Assembly: GCA_028825445.1 (NCBI GenBank)
Contig: JAPKAD010000002.1
Span: 1 to 64,000 of the forward strand
DNA from: Octadecabacter sp.
GTDB lineage: Bacteria > Pseudomonadota > Alphaproteobacteria > Rhodobacterales > Rhodobacteraceae
Length of the DNA stretch: 64,000 nucleotides
Direction of reading: 5' to 3'
Below the pieces are notes generated by a model that was not told the DNA's origin, searched no databases, and saw nothing but the letters and a program-made list of their open reading frames with translations. Every line of letters starts with the position of its first letter. Position 1 is the first letter of the stretch. Below, piece after piece: positions 17,162 to 25,280 of the stretch. A program made the translations under genes and the position numbers.

Positions 17162-17942
17162 CTCCATCAATCATGATGATTTGGCCAGTCATATAGTCAC
17201 TATCTTTTGATGCTAAAAAAGTGGTTGTTCCTGTGATATCATGCGGTTTGGCCACGCGGCCCTTCAGGATATTGGTTGAAAATTCTTCTAACGCTTGACC
17301 AGGCCGTTCGGACGCACCAATTCCCATCAAGTCGAGGTCAACCTGATCCCACATTTCGGTCGCCACTACACCTGGCGCAAAGCCTGTGACCGTAATGTCA
17401 TGTTTTGCCAGATCGCGCGCGCCAGATTGAGTTAGTGACACTACAGCCCACTTACTAGCACAATACGAAGCCACGTTATCATAACCTTGACGGCTTGCCA
17501 CAGAGGCTGTGTTGATAATCTTACCACCATGCCCTTGGGCAATCATCTGGCGAGCGGCCTCTTGAGTACCGATAAGGACACCAAGACCGTTAGTGTCCAT
17601 GATGAACTTCCAATTTTCTTCGGTCACATCAAGAAAGTTCATAGGGCGATTTACGCCAGCATTATTGAATTTGACGTCCAGCTTGCCAAAGATTGACACG
17701 GCGTGGTCAATCATCTTGCGGACTTGATTTCGGTTGGTTACATCAACGGTGCATTGAGTAATTTTGGCACCAGCTTTAGCTGCTCGGGATGCATTGGCGT
17801 CAACTACATCATTCAACCTGTCCGCATTTATATCAGCGAAACAAACATCTGCACCTTCATCCAAAAGTGCTTCACCGATGGCACGTCCAATACCTTGTGC
17901 GGCCCCTGTGACTATACAGGATCTACCCGAAACACGCCCCAT
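17145..17942 (-). CDS. SDR-family NAD(P)-dependent dehydrogenase
   Basis: A 265-residue classical short-chain dehydrogenase. TGAAQGIG (nucleotide binding) is at about 12-19, NNAGVN near 90, catalytic Ser in NTASVASRQG and the YCASK Tyr/Lys pair near 158-162. The C-terminal MTGQIIMIDGG is also typical. Its closest look is to polyol or butanediol dehydrogenases such as meso-2,3-butanediol and sorbitol dehydrogenases. It is embedded between the binding-protein and permease genes of an importer operon, which argues that it oxidises the imported substrate. A second SDR of the same type lies in the divergent operon. Confidence 0.9.
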   Translation of the reverse strand: MGRVSGRSCIVTGAAQGIGRAIGEALLDEGADVCFADINADRLNDVVDANASRAAKAGAKITQCTVDVTNRNQVRKMIDHAVSIFGKLDVKFNNAGVNRPMNFLDVTEENWKFIMDTNGLGVLIGTQEAARQMIAQGHGGKIINTASVASRQGYDNVASYCASKWAVVSLTQSGARDLAKHDITVTGFAPGVVATEMWDQVDLDLMGIGASERPGQALEEFSTNILKGRVAKPHDITGTTTFLASKDSDYMTGQIIMIDGGMTLI

Positions 17943-17983
17943 AGCGACTTTCCCAGTTCAAAATTGTTATATAAATTGTGTAG

Positions 17984-18017
17984 TAATGCGCGAAGCGGGT
18001 GCCTGCCCCGCGCATTA
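17984..18017 (-). ncRNA. Intercistronic hairpin after the binding-protein gene
   Basis: TAATGCGCG (17984-17992) pairs with CGCGCATTA (18009-18017). It lies directly between the SBP and SDR genes and parallels the hairpins after the other binding-protein genes in this window. No T-run is seen. Confidence 0.5.
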
Positions 18018-18030
18018 AGTAAGCAGTGTT

Positions 18031-18984
18031 TTAAAATACAGGCTTCGTGTAATTGCCCATATTGTCCTGCGTGATCTTTGGTGTATCGAAATAGTTTAGG
18101 AACGGTAGCTCTTCGCCTGCAAGAAGGTCCATCGCTGTCTTCAATGCGGCTTCTGCATCATCAACTGGGGACTGATAGATCGAACCCCAATATTCGCCAC
18201 GGGCCATCGCCTCATATCCGACTGCGAAATTGGTTGCACCGACAAAAGTGATACCATCCGTACGGCCGGCTGCATTTGCAGCATTCAATGCGCCTACGCC
18301 CATGTTATCATCACCGGCATAGACACCGTCAATGTCATCATACTTAACAAGAAATGCTTCCATGACCTGCTGAGACTTTTCACGGTTCCAATCACCTGGC
18401 TGTGTTTCGACCAGTGTAACATTTGGGCAAACTTCAGGAAGGCGATCTTCAAAACCTTTAGCGCGTTCGATAGCTGTCGTGTAGCCGGGTTGACCAGAGA
18501 TCTGCACAACGCGTGCTTCGTTCTGAGTGCCTAGAGCTGTGAAGCGCTCGCACATAATTTCAGCTGAACGCGATCCTTGTGTAATGTTGTCAGGACCCGA
18601 GAATGACGATACGAATTCAAAGCCAGCTTGCGCAATGTTGGAATTCGTCACTACAACAGGAATACTGGCTTGAAACGCTTTGCGAACGGCTGGAATTACA
18701 GCTTCGCCATTGGTTGGCCAAATGATGATTGCGTCAACTTCTTGTTGGATCAGATCTTCCATTTGGGCAATTTGCCGAGCGACATCTCCACCTGCGTCCA
18801 AAACCACAACTTCAACGTCTGAGTTAGCTTCTGCGGCTGCAATGAACGCTTGCTCATAAGTAGTTTGGTAACTGTCAACACCAACATTGTTTTGCGTAAT
18901 GCCAACTGTCATCGTTTCTGCTGCGGCGGCAGTACCAAAAACTGCAACCGTACAGGCAAGTGCTGCTTTAATTCTGTATTTCAT
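18031..18984 (-). CDS. Sugar-type ABC transporter substrate-binding protein
   Basis: A 317-residue periplasmic binding protein of the RbsB/Peripla_BP_4 type. The signal peptide is MKYRIKAALACTVAVFGTAA and the mature part begins near AETMTVGITQ. The domain includes QMEDLIQQEVDAIIIWPTN and VDGVYAGDDNMGVGAL (written DIDGVYAGDDNMGVG), the typical hinge-region blocks. The start at 18984 has GGAGG seven bases upstream; an in-frame ATG at 19005 lies before that site and is rejected. It is the first gene of the importer operon and diverges from the SBP-fused regulator across a 200-base region with paired operators. Confidence 0.9.
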   Translation of the reverse strand: MKYRIKAALACTVAVFGTAAAAETMTVGITQNNVGVDSYQTTYEQAFIAAAEANSDVEVVVLDAGGDVARQIAQMEDLIQQEVDAIIIWPTNGEAVIPAVRKAFQASIPVVVTNSNIAQAGFEFVSSFSGPDNITQGSRSAEIMCERFTALGTQNEARVVQISGQPGYTTAIERAKGFEDRLPEVCPNVTLVETQPGDWNREKSQQVMEAFLVKYDDIDGVYAGDDNMGVGALNAANAAGRTDGITFVGATNFAVGYEAMARGEYWGSIYQSPVDDAEAALKTAMDLLAGEELPFLNYFDTPKITQDNMGNYTKPVF

Positions 18985-19103
18985 AACGGGTCCTCCAAGA
19001 CTCATAGGGTGTAAGCGGTTGCTACTGTCCTCCCAGCCCAGCGAATCATCTGGTGCAACCTACAGATCAACTTTGGGCATTTTGCGTGGTAGCGAACCAC
19101 ATA

Positions 19104-19147
19104 AACTTATCCATTATGAATAGTTTTATATCCATAATGGATAAGTT
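19104..19147. promoter_or_regulatory. Paired operator in the divergent promoter region
   Basis: A 15-base perfect inverted repeat, AACTTATCCATTATG at 19104-19118 and its complement at 19133-19147, is built from two palindromes. TATCCATAATGGATA (19129-19143) is perfect around a central A, and TATCCATTATGAATA (19108-19122) has one mismatch pair. Their centres (19115 and 19136) are 21 bases apart, two helical turns. It lies between the importer operon and the regulator gene and is the obvious binding site for that regulator. Confidence 0.75.
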
Positions 19148-19194
19148 CTCCATACTGACTTTAAGTCAAATTGGACAAACTAAGGGATATGCAA

Positions 19195-21021
19195 ATGGCT
19201 AAACCGATTCCCGCCACAATAAAAGCAAAGCGATCCAGCACCTTGAATATGGTAGTCGAAAATATTAACCAAAATGGATACCGTCCTGGTAACAAATCCT
19301 CAGATAGTGAATCTGCGGTAATGATCGCGTCGCTTAATCGGGTTGTGAGGTTTCTTGAAGATCTGATGACCGAGATCGACTGCAGTGCCGAACTTAGATC
19401 GCCTAACCCTTATCTTAACATGAGCCTTCATCTAATCCGTTGCCATTTAGAAGGGCGCATTGTGACGGCATCTTCGCTCGTCGACACCTCTGGTGTGCCT
19501 TATGCTACCGCGATGCGCAAACTTGCTGAACTTGAGAAGTCAGGATTGGTTGAGCAGCGCCCACGTACCAAATCTGGGAAAAGCTTTTCATTACATCCTA
19601 GCGCTAAACTAATTGCTAATTGGAGCCAGATGGCCGATCGGATCCATCGGCTTGGTGTTGGAGCCTTTGGTAATAAAAAGGAAGAAGCTGACAACGACGA
19701 CTATTATTTCGGTGGGTCTTACCAAAACGGCCAAGCGCTTATCGAGCCACCAAAAACATTACCTAACCCACTAAAACTTCATGGTGGGTTGCGTATCTTG
19801 GTACACGGCGACCCAACTTTTATGGTGATGGACAACCTGAAAAGGCAGTTCGAACAAAATATTGGTATCCAAATTCACCAACGCGCTTTTTCAATCGACC
19901 GCTTGCGTGAAGAAGCATTACTCAACGCCGCACGCTCCAACAGCCGTTATGATATAATTGCCGTTGACCTGCCTTGGATAGGTGAGTTTGTTAAACGTGG
20001 CGTACTGAGACCACTGAATGCAATTATGGATATCGAACGGCTAGATCCAAGTGATTTTCACACAGCAGGTTGGCAGGCAGCACACTGGAATGGCACCCCC
20101 TACGGCGTGCCAAGCCAGACCACCCCAGAATTGATGTTTTACCGTAAAGATTGGTTTGCCAGAGCCGGTTTGCCTCCCCCCACGACAGCCGAAGCGGTTT
20201 TGAAAGCAGCCAAGGAATTGCACAACACACGAAGTGGGCGCTACGGCGTCGCATGGAATGCCGCACGTGGAACCGCACTTGGTCATACATTCATGACTAC
20301 CTGCGCAGCATTTGGTCAACCAATCATTGCTCTGCCAAAAATTGCTGGTGGGTATGATGCAACAGGTCTTGACCACCCCGATATCCGTCCGACCATCGAC
20401 ACGCCACAAGGCCTTGAAGCTGCTGAATACCTAATGGCGCTGCTTGAATTTTCACCACCAGACATTCTTTCAATGTCTTGGTATGAAAGAGTGCGTCCAT
20501 ATGCAGCTGGCAAAGTGGCGATGGCTTATGGATATACATTGCTGGCGCCGTACTTTGAACTCGACACGAGCTCCCCAGCTTGTGGTAACACAGGCTACCT
20601 CCCACAACCCTACGGACCACAAGGCGCACCAATCGCACCTGTTGGTGGCTACGTTTTCGGAATTCCAACGAACTTACCAGAAGATCGCGTTGCTGATGCC
20701 GTTGAAGCGCTCATCGCATTCACGTCGCCCGAATCACAAAAGCTGTTCGTGCAAAATGGCAGCCGCACCGCGCCGCGCTATTCGGTAGGGGCAGATCCTG
20801 AAGTTCGACGCCTGTCCCCAATATTTGAAGCTGTGGATGCAATGTCTTGGCGTGACGAGTTACAATTTTGGCCCCGTCCACCAATTCCACAAATCTCGGA
20901 CATCATCCAGATTTGTGGCCAAGAATTTCACGACATGTTGCGCGGCGTTACCAGCCCGCATGACGCACTCAGTCGGGCTCAGTCTCGGGCTGAGGACGCA
21001 TTACAACAGCCGGTCTCATAA
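19195..21021 (+). CDS. Winged-helix regulator fused to an ABC solute-binding domain
   Basis: A protein of 608 residues. The first 150 or so contain a MarR/winged-helix-like DNA-binding domain: LIRCHLEGRIVTASSLVDTS, then GVPYATAMRKLAELEKSGLV and a wing RPRTKSGKSFSLHPS. From about 190 to 600 it is a type 1 extracellular solute-binding fold, with LRILVHGDPTFMVMDNLKRQ, RYDIIAVDLPWIGEFVKRG, YGVPSQTTPELMFYRKDWF and AFTSPESQKLF. There is no signal peptide or membrane segment, so the binding domain is cytoplasmic and should act as a ligand sensor. The ATG at 19195 has AGGG eight bases upstream; a TTG at 19171 is possible. It diverges from the importer and starts a catabolic operon. Confidence 0.85.
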   Translation: MAKPIPATIKAKRSSTLNMVVENINQNGYRPGNKSSDSESAVMIASLNRVVRFLEDLMTEIDCSAELRSPNPYLNMSLHLIRCHLEGRIVTASSLVDTSGVPYATAMRKLAELEKSGLVEQRPRTKSGKSFSLHPSAKLIANWSQMADRIHRLGVGAFGNKKEEADNDDYYFGGSYQNGQALIEPPKTLPNPLKLHGGLRILVHGDPTFMVMDNLKRQFEQNIGIQIHQRAFSIDRLREEALLNAARSNSRYDIIAVDLPWIGEFVKRGVLRPLNAIMDIERLDPSDFHTAGWQAAHWNGTPYGVPSQTTPELMFYRKDWFARAGLPPPTTAEAVLKAAKELHNTRSGRYGVAWNAARGTALGHTFMTTCAAFGQPIIALPKIAGGYDATGLDHPDIRPTIDTPQGLEAAEYLMALLEFSPPDILSMSWYERVRPYAAGKVAMAYGYTLLAPYFELDTSSPACGNTGYLPQPYGPQGAPIAPVGGYVFGIPTNLPEDRVADAVEALIAFTSPESQKLFVQNGSRTAPRYSVGADPEVRRLSPIFEAVDAMSWRDELQFWPRPPIPQISDIIQICGQEFHDMLRGVTSPHDALSRAQSRAEDALQQPVS

Positions 21022-21031
21022 GGAGGAAACC

Positions 21032-21841
21032 ATGGACCCCAATCGCTTAAACGGAAAAAATATCCTCATCACAGGTGCTGCACGCGGCATGGGTGAGGCA
21101 AACGCCATTAACTTTGCCGCTCAAGGCGCAAACGTTTGTATCGGCGATCTGGACTTCGATGAAGCCAAAAAAGTAGCTGATATCATTAACGCTGAGGGTA
21201 ATGGGCAATCAATTGCGGTCAAAATGGATGTGACAAAGCGTGAAGATAACAAAGCAGCAGTTGCAGCCACTGTTGCAGCTTTCGGCTCCATAAATATTGG
21301 TTTATTCAACGCCGGTCTGAACAAACCAAAATTCTTCATGGATATCGATGAGGACAATTGGGACATGATCATGAACGTTAATACCAAAGCCATGTGGCTT
21401 GGTATGCAGGAAACTGCTGCGCAAATGATTGCGCAAGGTCCCATGTCCGATCACCCATATAAACTAATCAATGTTGGGTCCATCGCATCGCGCAAACCAC
21501 TGATTGATGTAACTGTCTATTGCGCGTCCAAATACGGCTGTCTGGCCTTGACGCATTGTGGTGCAATTGCATTAGGAGAGCACAACATCACAGTTAATGG
21601 CTACGCGCCAGGGGTTGTTGTGACCCCACTTTGGGAACAGCTTGATAAAGACCTTGTTGAGATTGGGTTCAAAGAAAAAGCTGGTCAAGCCTATGAAGAC
21701 ATCTCTGAAAATGAGTTGGTCATTAAGCGGGTATCATATCCTAAGGACATCGTTGGCACAGCGTCTTTTCTGTGTTCCGACGATAGCGATTACATGACAG
21801 GTCAGATGATCCACATAGATGGCGGCTGGTGCATCCAGTAG
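21032..21841 (+). CDS. SDR-family NAD(P)-dependent dehydrogenase (second)
   Basis: A 269-residue classical SDR: TGAARGMGEAN for nucleotide binding, FNAGLN, Ser in NVGSIASRKP, YCASK catalytic Tyr/Lys, MTGQMIHIDGG at the end. It starts 10 bases after the regulator with a strong AGGAGG, so it is in the same operon; the frame stays open further upstream inside the regulator gene, but that is chance. It resembles the SDR of the divergent operon in motif details (DEDNWDMIMNVN here, TEENWKFIMDTN there). The two may oxidise neighbouring hydroxyls or act in sequence. Confidence 0.9.
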   Translation: MDPNRLNGKNILITGAARGMGEANAINFAAQGANVCIGDLDFDEAKKVADIINAEGNGQSIAVKMDVTKREDNKAAVAATVAAFGSINIGLFNAGLNKPKFFMDIDEDNWDMIMNVNTKAMWLGMQETAAQMIAQGPMSDHPYKLINVGSIASRKPLIDVTVYCASKYGCLALTHCGAIALGEHNITVNGYAPGVVVTPLWEQLDKDLVEIGFKEKAGQAYEDISENELVIKRVSYPKDIVGTASFLCSDDSDYMTGQMIHIDGGWCIQ

Positions 21842-21903
21842 TCAACAAAATTTAATCTAACTAAATTTTAATGGTTGGCCCACGCCACCTAAAGGAGGCA
21901 ACT

Positions 21904-23214
21904 ATGTCTGATCGTCCATCCAATGCGCTAATGCCGAACCTACTCACGCCACAGGATGTCGAACCCAATTGGCAGTGGGAAGGAAAAATTCCTGCTTGGG
22001 GTCATTCCTCCGTTGATTTTGAAAAAAGGGTCGATCATGACCGTTTGCGCCGCTACCGATTGGGTCGCACCCGTGAGGCTTTAAAAGCATCCGAATGCGG
22101 CACGTTACTACTATTCGACGTGAACAATATACGGTATGTATCCGCCACTAAGATTGGTGAGTGGGAACGAGATAAGATGTGCCGCTTCTGTCTGTTGACA
22201 GGGGATGACGCTCCATATGTTTGGGACTTTGGATCAGCGGCAATGCACCATAAAAAGCATTCTGATTGGTTGGTTCCGGACCACTGTCGAGCAGGTGTTG
22301 TCGGTATGCGCGGTACAATCCCACCGAGCTTTGGCCTGATGAAAAAATACGCTGAAGAAATTGCAGGCTTGATCGAAGATGCAGGCATGAAGGGAATGCC
22401 CGTTGGAGTGGATTATGCAGAAACTGCTATGTTCCACGCTTTACAAGAAGCAGGCTTGAACGTTGTGGATGGGCAGCAAACCATGTTGGCCGCACGTGAG
22501 ATCAAAAACTGGGATGAAATTCAGTTACTCACACAGGCTGCTGCTATGGTCGATGGGGTTTACCACATGATCTATGAGGAGCTGAAACCAGGCATCCGTG
22601 AAAACGATATTGTCGCGATGTCCAACAAGATGCTCTATGAAATGGGAAGTGACGATGTAGAGGCGATCAACGCCGTGTCAGGTGAGCGGTGCAATCCCCA
22701 TCCACACAACTTTACTGACCGTTATTTCCGGCCCGGCGATCAGGCCTTCTTTGATATTCTTCAGTCCTACCAGGGGTATCGAACCTGTTATTATCGGACG
22801 TTCAACATTGGCAAATCGACTCCTTCGCAACGTGACGCCTATGAAAAGGCACGTCATTGGTTAGATGCATCGATTGCGATGATCAAACCCGGTGTAACGA
22901 CAGATAAGGTCGCAGCAGTTTGGCCAACAGCCCAAAGCCTTGGATTTCCCGACGAATTATCTGCCTTTGGCCTTCAATTTGGTCATGGCCTTGGCCTTGC
23001 ATTGCACGAACGTCCAATAATCAGTCGTGCGGTTAGTTTCGAAAACCCCATGGAAATCAAAACTGGCATGGTCTTTGCACTAGAGACTTACTGTCCAGCT
23101 TCAGACGGTTATTCGGCTGCGCGAATCGAAGAAGAAGTCGTCGTGACTGACACAGGTTGCGAGGTCATTAGCCTTTTTCCTGCCGAAGAGCTGCCAATCG
23201 CCAATCGTTACTAA
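21904..23214 (+). CDS. M24-fold (creatinase/aminopeptidase-like) protein lacking one metal ligand
   Basis: A 436-residue protein with a creatinase N-terminal domain (about 40-190) and a pita-bread M24 domain (about 205-430). Expected ligands: first Asp present (FFDIL); second Asp replaced by Cys (GYRTCYYRTF where families have SDxxRT); His present (FGHGLGLALHERP); Glu present (VFALETY); Glu present (ARIEEEVVV). A changed metal site suggests a non-peptidase hydrolase or lyase, as with other M24-fold enzymes such as creatinase and DMSP lyase DddP. Start ATG at 21904 has AAAGGAGG. It sits in the operon between an SDR and the E1 genes, so a small-molecule substrate is more likely than peptides. 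Confidence 0.8.
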   Translation: MSDRPSNALMPNLLTPQDVEPNWQWEGKIPAWGHSSVDFEKRVDHDRLRRYRLGRTREALKASECGTLLLFDVNNIRYVSATKIGEWERDKMCRFCLLTGDDAPYVWDFGSAAMHHKKHSDWLVPDHCRAGVVGMRGTIPPSFGLMKKYAEEIAGLIEDAGMKGMPVGVDYAETAMFHALQEAGLNVVDGQQTMLAAREIKNWDEIQLLTQAAAMVDGVYHMIYEELKPGIRENDIVAMSNKMLYEMGSDDVEAINAVSGERCNPHPHNFTDRYFRPGDQAFFDILQSYQGYRTCYYRTFNIGKSTPSQRDAYEKARHWLDASIAMIKPGVTTDKVAAVWPTAQSLGFPDELSAFGLQFGHGLGLALHERPIISRAVSFENPMEIKTGMVFALETYCPASDGYSAARIEEEVVVTDTGCEVISLFPAEELPIANRY

Positions 23215-23226
23215 CCTCCCTAAACT

Positions 23227-23255
23227 GCCCGGCCTCTTATGGGTCGGGCCATTTT
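23227..23255 (+). terminator. Weak terminator-like hairpin between the M24 and E1alpha genes
   Basis: GCCCGGCC (23227-23234) pairs with GGTCGGGC (23242-23249) with one G-T pair, followed by CATTTT. The T-run is short, so partial termination or message processing within the operon is more likely than a full stop. Confidence 0.45.
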
Positions 23256-23267
23256 GCGAGCTACATT

Positions 23268-24272
23268 ATGAGCACAGAAACAAAAACGGCATCAAACACT
23301 GAAGACTATCTGCGGATGTACCGCCAGATGGTTCGTATCCGCACGTTTGAGGATAACGCGAACCAGCTTTACTTGTCCGCAAAAATGCCTGGACTGACGC
23401 ATATGTATTCTGGCCAAGAAGCTGTTGCCGTAGGCATCTGTGAAGCATTGAAAGTAAGCGATAAAATTACTTCGACCCACCGCGGGCACGGACACTGCGT
23501 TGCCAAGGGCGCAAACTTTAAAGAGATGTTCTGTGAGTTGTTGGGCAAAGAAGAGGGCTATTGTCGCGGCAAAGGCGGATCCATGCACATCGCAGATCAG
23601 TCCAACGGCAACCTTGGTGCAAATGCTATTGTTGGCGGGTCCATGGGCATCGCCACTGGATCGGCGTTCACGGCAAAAATGCTTGGTAAGGACGACGTCA
23701 CCGTCTGCTTCTTTGGTGATGGTGCGACGGCGCAAGGAATTATGTACGAAGTCATGAACATGGCCGCACTTTGGAACCTGCCTGTAATTTATGCATGCGA
23801 AAACAACGGCTACTCGGAATACACCAAGACTGAAGAAATCGCCGCAGGGTCGATCACCGCCCGCGCAGAGGCGTTTGGTATCGAAGCGTTTCAGGTTGAC
23901 GGGCAGGATGTCCTCGCCGTCAACACACTCGCAACCGATCTGGCTGCCCGCGCACGCAAAGGCGAAGGCCCATTTTTTATCGAATTGATGACATATCGCT
24001 ACCACGGTCACCACGTAGGCGACATCAATCGTGAATACTATCGCACTAAGGACGAAGAGAAAGATTGGAAAGAAAACCGTGATCCTATCATTCGTTTTCG
24101 CACCCATTTAGTTGTGGAAGGCCTCGCCACAGAGGAAGAATTGGATGCGTTCAATGCCGAAATCGCGAGTGATGCCGAAGCCGCAGTGGCCTACGCGCTC
24201 GATGCAAAATATCCCGATGTGTCAGAAGTCGACATGCATGTCTTTACCGATATTAAACATGCGTTGGCATAA
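23268..24272 (+). CDS. Thiamine-diphosphate dehydrogenase E1 alpha subunit (acetoin/pyruvate type)
   Basis: A 334-residue E1alpha. The ThDP motif starts GDGATAQGIMYEVMNMAALW and ends about 30 residues later in ENNGYSEYT. Upstream are SGQEAVAVGI and HRGHGHCVAKG, and the phosphorylation-loop region contains YRYHGHHVGD. Family members decarboxylate 2-oxo acids or cleave acetoin. The alpha2beta2 layout, the GHHVGD segment and the aldehyde dehydrogenase downstream resemble the acetoin dehydrogenase branch (AcoA) more than housekeeping PDH, but this is by eye. It begins an E1alpha-E1beta-lipoyl-ALDH-E2 series; no E3 (dihydrolipoyl dehydrogenase) gene is nearby. Confidence 0.88.
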   Translation: MSTETKTASNTEDYLRMYRQMVRIRTFEDNANQLYLSAKMPGLTHMYSGQEAVAVGICEALKVSDKITSTHRGHGHCVAKGANFKEMFCELLGKEEGYCRGKGGSMHIADQSNGNLGANAIVGGSMGIATGSAFTAKMLGKDDVTVCFFGDGATAQGIMYEVMNMAALWNLPVIYACENNGYSEYTKTEEIAAGSITARAEAFGIEAFQVDGQDVLAVNTLATDLAARARKGEGPFFIELMTYRYHGHHVGDINREYYRTKDEEKDWKENRDPIIRFRTHLVVEGLATEEELDAFNAEIASDAEAAVAYALDAKYPDVSEVDMHVFTDIKHALA

Positions 24273-24284
24273 GGAGAGACTGCA

Positions 24285-25280
24285 ATGAGAGAAATTACCC
24301 TATCCCAAGCTGTTAACGAAGCCTTGGCAGAAGAAATGCGGCGCGATCCGACCACATTTATCATCGGTGAAGACGTCGCCGAAGCTGGCACCCCGTTCAA
24401 AATCCTGTCCGGTTTGGTCGAAGAATTTGGTACTAAACGCGTTGTTGACACACCAATCTCTGAACCCGGTTTTGTAGGGCTCGCGGTTGGCGCTGCCATG
24501 ACGGGTACCCGCCCCATTGTAGACTTAATGTTCGGCGATTTCATCTTTTTGATCATGGATCAATTGTGCAATCAGGCAGCCAAAACCCATTACATGTCGG
24601 GGGGCAAAATGACCGCTCCGATGGTTTTGCGCACGAACCTTGGCGCAACACGCCGCTCTGGCGCGCAGCACTCACAATCCCTGCACGCGCTCGTCGCCCA
24701 TATTCCAGGACTGAAGGTCGCCATGCCGTCATCGGCTTATGAAGCAAAAGGCCTGCTAAAGACTGCTATTCGCGATAACAACCCTGTCGTGATCTTCGAA
24801 GACAAACTGATGTATCAAGACAAGGCCGGGGTACCTGAAAAAGAATATTTGATTCCCTTTGGTATTGCTAATGTCAAACGAACCGGGTCAGATATTACCC
24901 TGATCGGGACGTCATCGATGGTGCAGGTGGCCGAAGCCGCAGCAGATATCCTCGCACTTGAAGGCATCAGTGCCGAGGTTATTGACCCACGCACAATCGT
25001 GCCGTTGGACGAAGGTACACTAATTAAGTCTGTCAAGAAAACCAGCCGTGCCATTATTATTGATGAAGGCCATCAAAGCTACGGGATTACTGGAGAAATC
25101 GCGAGCCGTTTGAACGAAAAGGCATTCTATTATCTTGATGCGCCAGTACTGCGCATGGGCGCGATGGACGTGCCAATTCCGTTCTCACCCGCGCTTGAGG
25201 ATATTACTGTGCCGACGCCCGAAAGGGTGGCCGCCAATGCCCGCAAACTCTGCGCGGGGGAGATGATCCATGCAACGTGA
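24285..25280 (+). CDS. Thiamine-diphosphate dehydrogenase E1 beta subunit
   Basis: A 331-residue transketolase-like beta subunit: EDVAEAGTPFKILSGLVEEF and TPISEPGFVGLAVGAAM early, GAQHSQSLHALVAHIPGLKV in the middle, and the C-terminal transketolase domain with IDPRTIVPLDEGTLIKSV. It starts 12 bases after E1alpha with AAGGAG and overlaps the lipoyl-protein gene by 11 bases, implying tight co-expression. It completes the E1 heterotetramer. Confidence 0.9.
   Translation: MREITLSQAVNEALAEEMRRDPTTFIIGEDVAEAGTPFKILSGLVEEFGTKRVVDTPISEPGFVGLAVGAAMTGTRPIVDLMFGDFIFLIMDQLCNQAAKTHYMSGGKMTAPMVLRTNLGATRRSGAQHSQSLHALVAHIPGLKVAMPSSAYEAKGLLKTAIRDNNPVVIFEDKLMYQDKAGVPEKEYLIPFGIANVKRTGSDITLIGTSSMVQVAEAAADILALEGISAEVIDPRTIVPLDEGTLIKSVKKTSRAIIIDEGHQSYGITGEIASRLNEKAFYYLDAPVLRMGAMDVPIPFSPALEDITVPTPERVAANARKLCAGEMIHAT

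Noticed and set aside
20825-21031. N-terminal extension of the second SDR into the regulator gene
   Set aside because: An AGGAGG ribosome-binding site and the SDR nucleotide-binding motif place the start at 21032; the extension lies within another conserved gene.
21904-23214. M24-fold protein as the DMSP lyase DddP
   Set aside because: DddP keeps the full set of M24 metal ligands including both aspartates, whereas here the second Asp is Cys, and the gene sits in a polyol/acyloin-like operon rather than near DMSP genes.
23292-24107. A 271-codon open frame antisense to the E1alpha gene
   Set aside because: It lies wholly inside a clearly conserved gene on the other strand, has no family motifs and is a codon-bias shadow.
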